Below, in pieces: positions 8,383 to 20,763 of a DNA stretch of 64,000 nucleotides; position 1 is the first letter of the stretch; every line of letters starts with the position of its first letter. This DNA comes from Aquibium pacificus (lineage in GTDB: Bacteria; Pseudomonadota; Alphaproteobacteria; Rhizobiales; Rhizobiaceae): contig NZ_JBDPGJ010000002.1 of the NCBI RefSeq assembly GCF_040839445.1, positions 248,001 through 312,000 on the forward strand, read 5' to 3'. Made by a program: the position numbers and the translations under genes. Below the pieces are notes generated by a model. The model did not search any database and was not told where the DNA came from. It saw nothing but the letters and a program-made list of their open reading frames with translations.

Positions 8383-8694
8383 TCAGCGGGCGACGATCTC
8401 GTGGAAGCTCTCCCGAACACCCGGGACATCCTTCGCGACAACAAGGCCGAGATTGCGGCGGTCGAATATTTCGAACCACTCGTCCCACTCGACGATTTCC
8501 GGCGCGCCGAGGTCGGTCGGCCGGTCCTGGCCCTGATCCTGATCCTCGTAGGCGCGCTGGTCGAAGACGATGAGCAGGAACGGCTCGTTGTTTCCGATGG
8601 CAGCCGACGCCTGACGGATGGCGGGTGCGCCCATCCTGGCGGCCGCCCAATCACGAATCTCGTCGTGGCCGGTCAGCATCCGGGTTTCCGCCAT
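8383..8694 (-). CDS. Small uncharacterised protein (HDEIRxWA family)
   Basis: A 103-aa protein. The N-terminal GHDEIRDWAAARMGAPA and the C-terminal IVEWDEWFEIFDRRNLGLV resemble a widespread family of short bacterial proteins with a (T)xHDEIRxWAExRGGxPA opening and a WDEFFxxFxxxxLALL ending. The two halves are separated by a DQDQGQD-rich linker. No catalytic motif is visible and function is unknown. Members are sometimes misnamed as branching enzyme in databases because of glycogen-locus proximity, and this one also lies near glycogen genes. The start is 30 bp after the DUF2934 gene stop on the same strand, so they are probably co-transcribed. Confidence 0.7.
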   Translation of the reverse strand: MAETRMLTGHDEIRDWAAARMGAPAIRQASAAIGNNEPFLLIVFDQRAYEDQDQGQDRPTDLGAPEIVEWDEWFEIFDRRNLGLVVAKDVPGVRESFHEIVAR

Positions 8695-8724
8695 GTCGTC
8701 GTCTCCTCGAAGTCTTGTGGTCGA

Positions 8725-9006
8725 TCAGGGTTTCGTGCGGGCCGGCTTCTTCGGCTTCGGCGCGGGCGATGCCGGCTTCGCGGCGGCGGGCTTCTTCACC
8801 GGCACGTCGGCGACCATTCCCGCCGTCTCTTCCGGGGCACCTGGCTTCTTGCGACTGCGAGTAGCCTTCGGCTTTTCGGCGACTTCACCGTCAAGTTCGC
8901 GCTGGGCCTGCGCCCAATGCTCGTCGTGCATTCCTTCGGGGCGGCCTTCGCGCTCCCAGATCTCGTAGGCCTTCTGCTTCAAGGCTTCGCTGCGGTCCTT
9001 CGCCAT
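8725..9006 (-). CDS. DUF2934 domain-containing protein
   Basis: A 93-aa protein with a DUF2934 core near its N-terminus: KQKAYEIWEREGRPEGMHDEHWAQAQREL (about residues 9-37). This is followed by a basic, Pro/Ala/Lys-rich tail (KKPAAAKPASPAPKPKKPARTKP), which looks disordered and possibly nucleic-acid binding. Two ATGs, 9012 and 9006, are close together. GGAGG lies 9 bp before 9006 but only 3 bp before 9012, so 9006 is preferred. Function is unknown. DUF2934 proteins are common in stress-gene clusters of rhizobia. A near-consensus EcfG promoter lies upstream. Confidence 0.8.
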   Translation of the reverse strand: MAKDRSEALKQKAYEIWEREGRPEGMHDEHWAQAQRELDGEVAEKPKATRSRKKPGAPEETAGMVADVPVKKPAAAKPASPAPKPKKPARTKP

Positions 9007-9042
9007 TCCCATAAACCTCCGTCGCTCACCGGTTTTGATCAC

Positions 9043-9067
9043 AACGTCGCTGCTGCCGAATTGTTCG
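9043..9067 (-). promoter_or_regulatory. Candidate EcfG-type promoter for the DUF2934 gene
   Basis: On the minus strand CGAAC (9067-9063), 16 bp, CGTT (9046-9043): one mismatch in the -35 element relative to GGAAC. It lies 37 bp before the preferred start. Confidence 0.4.
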
Positions 9068-9083
9068 GAAATGCCAGCCGGGG

Positions 9084-10921
9084 TCAGGATACCACCGGCG
9101 TGCCCGGTGCACCATTGCGCCATGCCGTCACAATGGAGGTCGCCGGCATCTGGATGGGCGCCCCGGGTTGGGCGATCTGGCCGCGCGGTTCGGAAAAGAT
9201 GATGTCGCCGTCGATCGAGGGAGCCGGGCGAAGGCGGTCCGACATGTTCGCGCGCATCATCAGCGTCGCGCCGCCGAGATTCCAGTCGATGGCGATCAGT
9301 CCGTCCGTCGCGGAGACGACCCGGCCCGAGTTCGGGCCCGCGTTCTTGAGCGCCGGCACGAGGAACTCCCTGCGAAGCCCGAGCAGTTCGCGGATGTACT
9401 CCATCCAGATGCGTCCTGAACCGACCTCGGTCTTGCGCCAGTCGAGGCGGGAAGCCTCGAATGTCTCCGGATCATTGGGATCGGGGATCGTCTTCAGTTC
9501 GTCGGGCGCGTGGAAGGCGGAGAACTTCGCGAACTCGCGGCGCCGGCCCTCCGTCACCGCCTTGGCGAGATCGCCGTGGAAGTCGGTGAAGAACAGGAAA
9601 GGCCGATCCTCGGCGAATTCCTCGCCCATGAAGAGCAGCGGGATGTGGGGCGAAAGGAGAAGCACCGCATAGAGCACGCGCAGCATGTTGGGCTCGGTCA
9701 GTTCGCCGAGGCGCTCGCCATAGGCGCGGTTGCCCACCTGGTCGTGGTTCTGCAGGAAGTCGACGAAAGCGGTAGGCGGCAGATGCGCGCTCGGCTCGCC
9801 GCGCGGCTCGCCGTGCTGCGGCGAGACCTCGCCCTGGTAGGCGTATCCCTCCGCCAGGCAGCGGGCGAGCTTGCCCCAGGAATCGTCCACGAAGTCCACG
9901 TAGTATGCTTCGCGCTCGCCGGTGGCGATCGCATGGATGACGTTGTGAAAGTCGTCGTTCCACTCCGCCGTGTAGGCTATGACGCTTCCGTCCTCGCCAC
10001 GCTCGTGGAAAAGGGTGACGTTGCGGTTGTCCTCGGTCGTGAGGTGGATCGGCTTGTCCCATGCCTCGGCGCGGATGCGGGCAGCGATCTGTTGCAGCAG
10101 CGCGTCGTCAGCGTGATCGACGGCATCGAGCCTCAATCCGTCGAGATTGTATTCCTCGAGCCAGTAGAGCGCGTTTTCCGCGAAGAAGCTCTGTACCGGG
10201 TCCAGTTCGTAGGAAATGGCCACACCCCAGGGGGTGAGCCGCTCGGGATGGAAGAATTCGGGCGCGTAGAGGGCCAGATAGTTCCCGTCGGGGCCGAAGT
10301 GGTTGTAGACGACGTCGAGAAGCACCATCAGGCCACGCGCGTGGGCCTCGTCGACGAACCATTTGAAGTCGTCCGGCGAGCCGTAGGCCGGATGCGGCGC
10401 ATAGAGCAGCACGCCGTCGTAGCCCCAGCCGCGATTGCCCGCGAACTGGGCGACCGGCATGATCTCGACGGCGGTGACGCCGATGCTGGCGAGATGGTCG
10501 AGCTTCTCAGCCGCGGACCGGAACGTGCCTTCGTCGGTGAACGTACCGACGTGCAGCTCATAAATGACCGCTTCCTCCCACGGGCGGCCGGCCCATCCTG
10601 GATGGCGCCAGCGGTAGGAAGTCGGATCGACGACAAGGGAGGGACCGTGCACGTCGCCGGCCTGGGCACGGGACGCGGGATCGGGAACGACCTCGCCGTC
10701 CGGCAGCACGAAGGAATACTCGGCGGCGGCCTCCACCCCGATCGCGACACGCTCGAACCAGCCGTCTTCCCCCCGCGCCATCGGGAGGTCCTCGCCATTC
10801 AGCCGCAAGGTGAGACGGTCGAGGCCGGGAGCCCAGAGGCGGAAGCGCACCTCGCCGTCGCGTACGAACTCCGAACCCCAGCTTTTTGCGAAGGACCGAA
10901 ATTCCTTCGGCTGCGTGTCAT

Positions 10922-10925
<4 letters not shown>
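9084..10925 (-). CDS. treZ: Malto-oligosyltrehalose trehalohydrolase
   Basis: A 613-aa GH13 enzyme that releases trehalose from maltooligosyl-trehalose. An N-terminal CBM48-like domain covers residues 1-100 (VRFRLWAPGLDRLTLRL). The barrel holds VYNHFGPDGNYLALYAPEFF, nucleophile motif DGLRLDAVDHA, acid/base motif TTEDNRN and the transition-state Asp in LQNHDQVGNRAYG. The YHVGTFTDEGTF-type motif (here ELHVGTFTDEG) is typical of TreZ. The start is GTG at 10925, overlapping the glgX stop as GTGA, which indicates translational coupling. It is the last gene of the operon. Its usual partner treY (maltooligosyltrehalose synthase) is not in this window. Confidence 0.93.
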
Positions 10926-12991
<2,066 letters not shown>

Positions 12992-12998
12992 GAGGACC

Positions 12999-15209
12999 TT
13001 ACTCGGCAGGAGCGAGGACAACCGCTGCGAGCGGTGGCAGATCGAGCTCCAGCGATTGCGGCCTGCCGTGCCACGTAACGGCCTCGGTTTCCACTTGTTC
13101 CGTGCTGCCGGCGCCCGAACCGCCATATTCGGCGGCGTCGCTGTTGAAACGAACGGCCCACTTGCCGGCGCTGGGCGCGCCGACGCGGTAGCCGGGCCTC
13201 GGCATCGGGGTCATGTTGCACAGGACGATCACGGGAGAGCCGTTGCGGCCGCGGCGGACGAACGAGTAGACGCTGTTCTCCGCGTCGTCGGCGCCGAGCC
13301 AATCGAAACCGGCGGGGTCGCAATCCAGTTCGTGCAGGGCGGGAAGGTCGCGATAGAGCATGTTCAGATCGCGCACCAGCGACTTTACACCCGCATGCAT
13401 CGGATCGTCCAGCAGGTGCCAGTCGAGCGACTGGTCGTGGTTCCACTCGCGCTCCTGGCCGAATTCGCAGCCCATGAAGAGCAGTTTCTTGCCGGGATGC
13501 GTCCACATGAAGGACAGGTAGGTGCGCAGGTTGGCGAACTTCTGCCAGCGGTCGCCAGGCATCTTGCCCAGAAGCGAGCCTTTGCCGTGCACAACCTCGT
13601 CGTGCGAGATCGGAAGGACGAAGTTCTCCGAGAAGGCGTAGACCAGCCCGAACGTCATCTGATGGTGATGGTGTTTGCGATGCACGGGATCAAGGCTGAT
13701 ATAGGCCAGCGTATCGTGCATCCAGCCCATGTTCCACTTGTAGTTGAATCCGAGACCGCCATCGCCGACCGGCCGGCTGACGCCGGGCCATGCGGTGGAT
13801 TCCTCCGCGATCGTCAGCGTGCCGGGATGAAGGTCGGCGATCCGCTGGTTGGTGTCGCGCAGGAAGGCGATGGCGTCGAGATTTTCGTTGCCGCCATGCC
13901 GGTTGGGGATCCACTCGCCCGCCTTGCGGCTGTAGTCGAGGTAGAGCATCGAAGCGACAGCATCCACGCGCAATGCGTCGATGTGGTACTGGTCAAGCCA
14001 GAACAGGGCGCTGGCCTGGAGGAAGTTCGAGACTTCCACGCGACCGAAATTATAGATCAGCGTGTTCCAGTCCTGATGGTATCCGAGCCGCGGATCCTCG
14101 TGCTCGTAGAGCGCCGTCCCGTCGAAGCGCACCAGACCGTGCGCGTCGGACGGAAAATGCGCCGGCACCCAGTCGATGATGACGCCGATGCCCGCCTGGT
14201 GCAGCGTGTCGACGAAATGGGCGAACTCCTTCGGCGAGCCGAAACGGCTGGTGGGGGCGAACAGCCCGATCGGCTGATAGCCCCAGGACCCCGAGAAGGG
14301 ATGCTCGCTGATCGGCAGCAGTTCGACATGGGTGAAGCCCATCTCCTTGACGTAGGAGACGAGCAGTTCCGCGAGCGCGTCGTAGTCCAGCGTCTCGCCG
14401 CCGGCGCCGCGACGCCAGCTGCCGAGATGGACCTCGTAGATCGACACGGGCTCGGATTTCGCATGCCGCGCCGCGCGCTGCGACATCCAGCCATCGTCGC
14501 CCCACTCGTACTTGGGCAAGCCGCAGGCGATGGAGGCGGTTGCGGGCGGAACCTCGGACGCGAAGGACAGCGGATCGGTCTTCAGCGGCAGGAGTTCGCC
14601 ATGCACGCCCAGGATCTCGTATTTGTAGCGATGGCCGGTACCGATCCCCGGCACGAACAGTTCCCAGACGCCGACGCCAAGGCGCTTTCGCATCGGATGG
14701 CGCCGTCCGTCCCAGCCGTTGAAGTCGCCGACGACGCTGACGCGCCGCGCGTTCGGCGCCCAGACGCAGAAGACCACGCCCTGCACGCCGCCGACCTCGG
14801 CCGGATGCGCGCCGAGGCGCTTGTAGAGCTCAGCATGGCGGCCTTCGCCCAGGAGGTACTCGTCGAGTTCGCCGAGGATCGGTCCGAAGCTGTAGGGATC
14901 GTCGATTTCCCAGCGATGATCCCCCGCCGTCATCGCCAAACGATAGGCAAAACGCTCCTTGCGGCCCGGCAGTATCGCGGAGAAGAACCCGTCGGGATGG
15001 ATGCGTTCGAGCGTCTCTACCGGCGTGTTGCCTTTCCGGTCGAGGACCGTCACCTCGCCCGCCTCCGGAGCGAACACGTTGACAACCAGGGGCTGATCGC
15101 CGCCTCCCTGCATGCCGAGCACGACGAAGGGATTGCCGTGGCGACCGCTCACGATGGCGTTGATGTCGGCCGACGGCGCGGCCCTGGGGTTTGCGCCTGC
15201 CGCGTTCAT
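12999..15209 (-). CDS. glgB: 1,4-alpha-glucan branching enzyme GlgB
   Basis: A 736-aa GH13 branching enzyme that introduces alpha-1,6 branches into alpha-1,4 glucan. It has an N1 domain and CBM48 (HGNPFVVLGMQ; VVFCVWAPNARRVSVVGDFNGWDGR at about 135-160), nucleophile motif DALRVDAVASMLYLDY, acid/base motif IAEESTAWPGVS and LPISHDEVVHGKGSL. Length is typical of two-N-domain GlgB. Start at ATG 15209, which overlaps the treS stop by 4 bp (ATGA). In this operon GlgB would branch the linear glucan made by GlgE. Confidence 0.97.
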   Translation of the reverse strand: MNAAGANPRAAPSADINAIVSGRHGNPFVVLGMQGGGDQPLVVNVFAPEAGEVTVLDRKGNTPVETLERIHPDGFFSAILPGRKERFAYRLAMTAGDHRWEIDDPYSFGPILGELDEYLLGEGRHAELYKRLGAHPAEVGGVQGVVFCVWAPNARRVSVVGDFNGWDGRRHPMRKRLGVGVWELFVPGIGTGHRYKYEILGVHGELLPLKTDPLSFASEVPPATASIACGLPKYEWGDDGWMSQRAARHAKSEPVSIYEVHLGSWRRGAGGETLDYDALAELLVSYVKEMGFTHVELLPISEHPFSGSWGYQPIGLFAPTSRFGSPKEFAHFVDTLHQAGIGVIIDWVPAHFPSDAHGLVRFDGTALYEHEDPRLGYHQDWNTLIYNFGRVEVSNFLQASALFWLDQYHIDALRVDAVASMLYLDYSRKAGEWIPNRHGGNENLDAIAFLRDTNQRIADLHPGTLTIAEESTAWPGVSRPVGDGGLGFNYKWNMGWMHDTLAYISLDPVHRKHHHHQMTFGLVYAFSENFVLPISHDEVVHGKGSLLGKMPGDRWQKFANLRTYLSFMWTHPGKKLLFMGCEFGQEREWNHDQSLDWHLLDDPMHAGVKSLVRDLNMLYRDLPALHELDCDPAGFDWLGADDAENSVYSFVRRGRNGSPVIVLCNMTPMPRPGYRVGAPSAGKWAVRFNSDAAEYGGSGAGSTEQVETEAVTWHGRPQSLELDLPPLAAVVLAPAE

Positions 15210-18200
15210 GAGCCTGCTCCATTCTTGTCGTTGACGAGATCGAGCAGCCCGCGAAGGGGAATGTCCACCCAGGTCGGGCGGTTCGCAAGTTCGTAGCTCA
15301 CCTCGTATGCTGCTTTCTGGATGAGGAAGAGATCGAGGAGATCGCGCGCGAACGCCTCGTTGTCCGGGTGCGTCGGGCTTCCCTCGATGGCGGCATTGTA
15401 TGCTTCGAGGAAGCCCGCGCGCGATTGCTGACGCCACAATTCGGCGCGTGCGAACGCGCGATCGTCCACCGGCACCGCCATGGGGCCGCGGCGGCGGATG
15501 GCATCGGCCGCCAGGTAGTCGATCGAACGGAGCATGCCGGCGACGTCGCGCAAGGGCGACATCTTTGCCCGGCGTTCCTCGATCGAGCGGCGCGGTTCGC
15601 CTTCGAAGTCGATGATGACGACGTCGTCGGCCGCCACCAGCACCTGGCCGAGATGGTAGTCGCCATGGATGCGCGACCGGCCGCCGGAGGGCGTGTGCGA
15701 CAGGCAGGCATCCAGGCGCTTGGACAGGTCGCCGCGCAGGTCGATGATATTGCCGATCAGTTCGGCGGTCTCGTCGGAGTAGCGCGAACGCGCGGACTTC
15801 AGCGCCTTCATCATCTCGTCGAGATCGGCGCGGGCGGACTTGATCCAGTCCTTCACGTCGGACTTGCCCGTCTTCACGGCCTTGAAGGCTTCATCGTCGG
15901 TCTCTGTCGCGAGCGCCCGGTGAAGTTCGGCCGTGCGACGGCCGAGCGTCTCGCCGAGATTGAGGGGGAAGAAGAATGCGTTCTCCGCCTCGTCCGTCAC
16001 GGGAGCGGCGGTCGAGATGAGATCCGCGTTCTCCATGTCGCGATGGAGCGCCGAGGACATCACTTCCCAGGCGTCGCCCTGGTTGCGCACGAACTCGAAC
16101 GCGCTGGCGAGGACCGCAGACCCTTCTCCGTCCTGTGCGAACTCGATGGCGCCGAGATAGGACGGCATGTTTCCGAAACGGCCGACATTGGTGAGGAAGC
16201 GGGCCATCTCGACCTCGGGCTGCACGCCGCTGCGCAGCCGTCGGTAGACCTTCAGGATGATGGAATCACCGAAGGCGATGGAGACGTTGCTCTGTTCCAC
16301 GCCGAGCGGACGGGGGGTTCCGGCCTCCGCGAAGGGGGATGGATTGCCGTTGTTGTCGAACGTGACGGTGCCCGCAGTTCCGTTCAGGGACGCGCCTTCC
16401 TGCATGGCCGTCAGGACGGTCTTGCCGAACGCCTCGTCGTGGACGCTGTCGAGAAGCGCACCGAGCTTCGGACCCTGCCGCAGCTTGGCCAACGTGTAGG
16501 AGAGTGTCGGCGCGCCGAAGGCGAGGTTTTCCTCTCCCCACCTGGCGGATAGCGGCATCAGATAGCGCTGCACGCCTTCGCCGAAGTCGACGCTGCATTC
16601 GGCGAGCAGATGACGGCCGCCATCCATTTCGGCGAGCGGGAGGATCTTCGCGGACTTGATGGTCTGATCCTTTGCCGCAAACCAGCGCTGCAGGCGCAGG
16701 AATTGCGGCAGGGCCTCGCTTTCCAGCGTGGCTCCGGCGGATCCGGACAGCGCCGTGCTGACCTTTCCGTCGCGGGTCGTGAGCGTGATGAATTCCGGCA
16801 GGATTTCCGGCACTTGCTGGTGCCAGCTCGGCGCTTCCGCCTCCTCGGCGAGTAGCAGCCAGTAGAACCCGTAAGCCGGCAAAGTAAGCAGGTACGGCAG
16901 GTCACCGACTGGCGGGAACGGCGAGCGCCCGGTGAGTTCGATCGGTACCGCGCCTTTCCATTTGGAAAGATCGAGTTCGACCGCCTGCGCCTGGCGCGAG
17001 AGGTTGGCGACGCACAGGATGCGGTCGTTGCCGTATTCGCGGATGTAGGCGAGTACCTTGCGGTTGCGCGGATAGAGCAGCGTGAGGGTGCCGCGCCCGA
17101 AGGCGGCGTGCTGCTTGCGCACGCTGATCAGCTTGCGCATCCAGTTGAGCAGCGAGGACGGGTCGCGCTGCTGGCTTTCGGCATTCACGGCCTGGTAGCC
17201 GTAAATCGGATCCATGATGACCGGCAGGTAGAGCTGCTGCGGATTGGCGCGCGAGAAGCCTGCATTGAGGTCGGGCGACCACTGCATGGGCGTGCGTACG
17301 CCGTCGCGGTCGCCGAGATAGTAGTTGTCGCCCATGCCGAGTTCGTCACCGTAATAGACGATCGGCGTGCCGGGCATCGACATCAGGAGCGAATTCAGGA
17401 GTTCGATCTTGCGCCGGTCGTTCTGCAGCAGTGGCGCGAGGCGACGGCGGATGCCGAGGTTGATCCGCGCGCGCTTGTCCTCGGCATAGGTGCGCCAGAG
17501 ATAGTCGCGCTCCTGGTCGCTGACCATCTCCAGCGTCAGCTCGTCGTGGTTGCGCAGGAAGATGCCCCACTGGCACCCTTCCGGGATTTCCGGCGTCTGG
17601 CGGATGATATCGGAGATCGGATAGCGATCCTCCTGCGCCAGCGCCATGTAGATGCGCGGCATCAGGGGGAAATGAAAACCCATGTGGCATTCGTCGCCAT
17701 CGCCGAAATAGGGCCGCGTGTCTTCGGGCCACTGGTTGGCCTCGGCGAGCAGCATGCGATCGGAATAATGCGCATCGAGTTCGGTGCGGATCTTCTTCAG
17801 GACCACATGAGTCTCGGGAAGGTTTTCGTTGTTGGTGCCTTCGCGCTCGACAAGGTAGGGGATGGCGTCCAGCCGCAACCCGTCGACGCCGGCGTCGAGC
17901 CACATGTGCATGACCTTCAGCACTTCCCGCAGCACGCGAGGATTGTCGAAGTTGAGGTCCGGCTGGTGCGAATAGAAACGGTGCCAGAAGAACTGTCCAG
18001 CCACCGGATCCCAGGTCCAGTTCGACGTCTCGGTGTCGAGGAAGATGATGCGGGTTTCGGGGAACTTGGTGTCGGTGTCGCTCCAGACGTAGAAGTCGCG
18101 CGCGGCCGACCCCGGCTTGGAGTTGCGGGCCTTCTGAAACCAGGGATGCTGGTCGGAGGTATGGTTGATGACGAGTTCCGTGATCACCCGCAGCCCGCGC

Positions 18201-18511
18201 CGGTGCGCCTCGGCCACGAAGGCCTTGAAGTCGCGCATGGTGCCATAGGACGGGTTGATAGAGCGGTAGTCGGCGATATCGTAGCCGTCGTCGCGCAGGG
18301 GCGAGGGATAGAACGGCAGGATCCAGATCGCAGTTACGCCGAGATCCTGGATGTAATCCAGCCGCCGCATCAGGCCGGCGAAGTCGCCCATGCCGTCGTC
18401 GTTTGAATCCTGGAACGCCTTGACGTGCATCTGGTAGATGATGGCGTCGCGATACCAATCGGACTGGCTGCGGTCGATCGCGCCGTCCATCTTGTTGCTG
18501 ATCGACTTCAT
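15206..18511 (-). CDS. treS: Trehalose synthase / maltokinase fusion (TreS-Pep2)
   Basis: A 1101-aa bifunctional protein. The N-terminal GH13 part (about 1-560) is trehalose synthase, which interconverts trehalose and maltose. It shows WYRDAIIYQMHVKAFQDSNDDGMGDF-type opening, nucleophile motif DGLRLDAIPYL, acid/base LLAEANQWPED and IFLRNHDELTLEM. The C-terminal part (about 600-1101) is a maltokinase (Pep2/Mak1 fold), with the phosphotransferase motifs IHGDYHLGQVL and IIDFEGEP followed by RSIEERRAKMSPLRDVAG. It makes maltose-1-phosphate, the GlgE donor. Fused TreS-maltokinase is known in proteobacteria. It overlaps glgE (upstream) and glgB (downstream) by 4 bp each. Confidence 0.96.
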   Translation of the reverse strand: MKSISNKMDGAIDRSQSDWYRDAIIYQMHVKAFQDSNDDGMGDFAGLMRRLDYIQDLGVTAIWILPFYPSPLRDDGYDIADYRSINPSYGTMRDFKAFVAEAHRRGLRVITELVINHTSDQHPWFQKARNSKPGSAARDFYVWSDTDTKFPETRIIFLDTETSNWTWDPVAGQFFWHRFYSHQPDLNFDNPRVLREVLKVMHMWLDAGVDGLRLDAIPYLVEREGTNNENLPETHVVLKKIRTELDAHYSDRMLLAEANQWPEDTRPYFGDGDECHMGFHFPLMPRIYMALAQEDRYPISDIIRQTPEIPEGCQWGIFLRNHDELTLEMVSDQERDYLWRTYAEDKRARINLGIRRRLAPLLQNDRRKIELLNSLLMSMPGTPIVYYGDELGMGDNYYLGDRDGVRTPMQWSPDLNAGFSRANPQQLYLPVIMDPIYGYQAVNAESQQRDPSSLLNWMRKLISVRKQHAAFGRGTLTLLYPRNRKVLAYIREYGNDRILCVANLSRQAQAVELDLSKWKGAVPIELTGRSPFPPVGDLPYLLTLPAYGFYWLLLAEEAEAPSWHQQVPEILPEFITLTTRDGKVSTALSGSAGATLESEALPQFLRLQRWFAAKDQTIKSAKILPLAEMDGGRHLLAECSVDFGEGVQRYLMPLSARWGEENLAFGAPTLSYTLAKLRQGPKLGALLDSVHDEAFGKTVLTAMQEGASLNGTAGTVTFDNNGNPSPFAEAGTPRPLGVEQSNVSIAFGDSIILKVYRRLRSGVQPEVEMARFLTNVGRFGNMPSYLGAIEFAQDGEGSAVLASAFEFVRNQGDAWEVMSSALHRDMENADLISTAAPVTDEAENAFFFPLNLGETLGRRTAELHRALATETDDEAFKAVKTGKSDVKDWIKSARADLDEMMKALKSARSRYSDETAELIGNIIDLRGDLSKRLDACLSHTPSGGRSRIHGDYHLGQVLVAADDVVIIDFEGEPRRSIEERRAKMSPLRDVAGMLRSIDYLAADAIRRRGPMAVPVDDRAFARAELWRQQSRAGFLEAYNAAIEGSPTHPDNEAFARDLLDLFLIQKAAYEVSYELANRPTWVDIPLRGLLDLVNDKNGAGS

Positions 18512-20565
18512 GCCTGGGTCACCGGTCCGAGGAGACGCCAGATGGCATAGGGCCGCGAATGCGGATCGAGGGCCAGCCTGTGATGCTTGCCGTACCAGGC
18601 GAAGGTGTTGCCGTTGACGAGGTCCTGCACCTCGATCGATCCGTCATCGGGGATGCCGAATTCCCACAGCGGCACCTCGAAGTCGAACTCGTGCGCGTTG
18701 TGCGGGTCGAGATTGACGTGGAACAGGAGATAGCTTCCCGACTTCGGGTCTCCTTTTGAATAGTAGAGCACGTTGTCATCCCATGCATTGTGGAAGCGCA
18801 GCGAGGTGAAGTCGCGCAACGCCGGGTGCTCCGCCCGCAGGCGGTTGATGAGGCGGATGTCGTCCTTGATGTGGAAGGACTGGTCGAAATCCCAGTGCCG
18901 GATCTCGTATTTCTCGGAGTCGAGATACTCTTCCTTGCCCGGCATCGCCGCCGCGTCGCAGATCTCGAAGCCGTTGTAGATGCCGTAACTGCCCGACAGC
19001 GTGGCCGCCATGATCAGGCGCGTGCGAAAACCCGGTCGGCCGCTCTGCTGGAGGAAGACGGGATTGATGTCGGGCGTGTTGGTGAAGAAGTTCGGCCGCA
19101 TGTAGTGGCGGCACTCCTCCTGGGTGAGTTCGGTCAGGTACTGCTCCAGTTCCCACTTGAGATTGCGCCATGTGTAGTAGGTGTACGACTGGGTGAAGCC
19201 GACCTTCGCGAGCCGCTTCATCACCTTCGGACGGGTGAACGCCTCCGACAGGAAGATGACGTCCGGATGCTGGGCTCGAATTTCCGCGAAGACCCATTCC
19301 CAGAACGGGAACGGCTTGGTGTGCGGATTGTCGACGCGGAAGATCTTCACACCATGGTCGATCCAGTAGAGGAAGACGTCCCGCAGCGCATACCAGAGCC
19401 CGGGAATCGAATCGCGGTAGAAATGGACGTTGACGATGTCCTCATACTTCTTCGGCGGATTTTCGGCGAACTTGATGGTGCCGTCCGGGCGCCAGTCGAA
19501 CCATTCCGGATGCTCCTTGATCCAGGGATGGTCGGGCGAACACTGGATGGCGAAGTCGAGCGCGATCTCGAGGCCGTGATCGGCGGCTTCCTTCACCAGC
19601 CGATCGAAATCCTCGATCGTGCCGAGTTCGGGATGGATGGCGTCGTGACCACCCTCGGCGGAGCCGATCGCGTAGGGACTGCCGGGATCGTCCTCGGTCG
19701 GAGTGAGCGTGTTGTTGCGGCCCTTGCGGTTGGTCTTGCCGATCGGGTGGATGGGCGTGAAGTAGAGAACGTCGAAGCCGAGGTCGCGCACATAGGGCAG
19801 CCGGGCGATGACGTCGTCGAACGTGCCGTGGCGGTTGACGTCGAAGGACTGCGAGCGAGGAAACATCTCGTACCAGGCGCCGAAGACCGCTTTTTCGCGC
19901 TCCACGATGACGTCGAGCGCCCGCTCGTAGCGGGTCAGGCTGTTGCGGGGCGCGGCCGCCCTCATCAAAGCCGCCGTCTCGTCGCTCAAGAGCAGCGAAA
20001 GCTTATGTTGCTCATCGGCTTCGCCCTGCAGGGAACTCGCGAGGCTCTCCAGCGCGGCGGCGCCGTCGGGATCGCGGGGGTGCGCCGCGGCATCGGCGAC
20101 CATATGACCGGCTTCGGTGATTTCGAGGCTTACATTCTGCGAGGCGGCAATTTTCTTGCGCACATCGCGGGCCCAGCCGCCAAAGAGGTCGCGCCAGGCG
20201 ATGACCGTGAATTGGTGGTCGCCAATGTCGGGAAACACGATTTCGCCGCGCCAGCGATCGTTCTCGACGAACTCGAGCGGCGCCTCGGTCCATCCCTCGT
20301 CGCCCTTGCGGCGCCACAGGAGCGCGGCGTCGATGGCGTCGTGGCCTTCGCCGAAAACGTCGGCTTCAATGACGAACGAGGTGCCGGCAACGGTCTTGGC
20401 GGGAAAACGTCCGCCGTCGATTTCGGGATCGATGCCCTCGATTGCCAAGCGGCGATCCGCGAGGTCGTAGAGGCGTTCGCGCTCTGACGAACCTTCCTGC
20501 GGGACAAAGGGTTTCGTCTTTTTCGCGATCCTGCTTCCGCTCACTGCCTTGATGACGCTCTTCAT
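18508..20565 (-). CDS. glgE: Alpha-1,4-glucan:maltose-1-phosphate maltosyltransferase GlgE
   Basis: A 685-aa GH13_3 enzyme that transfers maltosyl units from maltose-1-phosphate to alpha-1,4 glucan. An N-terminal beta-sandwich covers about 45-140. The catalytic barrel has YDVFPRSQ-like YEMFPRSQ, GFDVLYFTPIHPIG, the nucleophile Asp412 in IFRVDNPHTKPFPFW and acid/base Glu441 in FLSEAFTRPKVM. The family signature TYYTWRN and NFFTNTPDINP follow. Start is set at ATG 20565 because MKSVIKAV leads into the conserved N-domain. The SD sequence there is weak, and longer in-frame options upstream lack homology. It is the first gene of the five-gene operon. Confidence 0.95.
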   Translation of the reverse strand: MKSVIKAVSGSRIAKKTKPFVPQEGSSERERLYDLADRRLAIEGIDPEIDGGRFPAKTVAGTSFVIEADVFGEGHDAIDAALLWRRKGDEGWTEAPLEFVENDRWRGEIVFPDIGDHQFTVIAWRDLFGGWARDVRKKIAASQNVSLEITEAGHMVADAAAHPRDPDGAAALESLASSLQGEADEQHKLSLLLSDETAALMRAAAPRNSLTRYERALDVIVEREKAVFGAWYEMFPRSQSFDVNRHGTFDDVIARLPYVRDLGFDVLYFTPIHPIGKTNRKGRNNTLTPTEDDPGSPYAIGSAEGGHDAIHPELGTIEDFDRLVKEAADHGLEIALDFAIQCSPDHPWIKEHPEWFDWRPDGTIKFAENPPKKYEDIVNVHFYRDSIPGLWYALRDVFLYWIDHGVKIFRVDNPHTKPFPFWEWVFAEIRAQHPDVIFLSEAFTRPKVMKRLAKVGFTQSYTYYTWRNLKWELEQYLTELTQEECRHYMRPNFFTNTPDINPVFLQQSGRPGFRTRLIMAATLSGSYGIYNGFEICDAAAMPGKEEYLDSEKYEIRHWDFDQSFHIKDDIRLINRLRAEHPALRDFTSLRFHNAWDDNVLYYSKGDPKSGSYLLFHVNLDPHNAHEFDFEVPLWEFGIPDDGSIEVQDLVNGNTFAWYGKHHRLALDPHSRPYAIWRLLGPVTQA

Positions 20566-20687
20566 CGGGCATCCGGAACGAAGGAGTCGAAGAAACGGGC
20601 GAACGCGGAATGTGCGGCGCCCAAGGCGTTTTTCGAAGGATTCGTGTGTCGCCCTAGCATCAGTGTCTCCCGGCCTATGTAACTTGA

Positions 20688-20712
20688 AACAGCACCACCC
20701 GTCAAAAGTTCC
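20688..20712 (-). promoter_or_regulatory. Candidate EcfG-type promoter for the glgE operon
   Basis: On the minus strand GGAAC (20712-20708), 16 bp, TGTT (20691-20688): one mismatch to the CGTT -10. It lies 122 bp before the glgE start. It would put the whole glgE-treS-glgB-glgX-treZ operon under general stress control. Confidence 0.5.
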
Positions 20713-20763
20713 GCCTCCCGTCGGACCGACTCGCGAGCCCCGCGTGAATTTCGATTCGCTCAT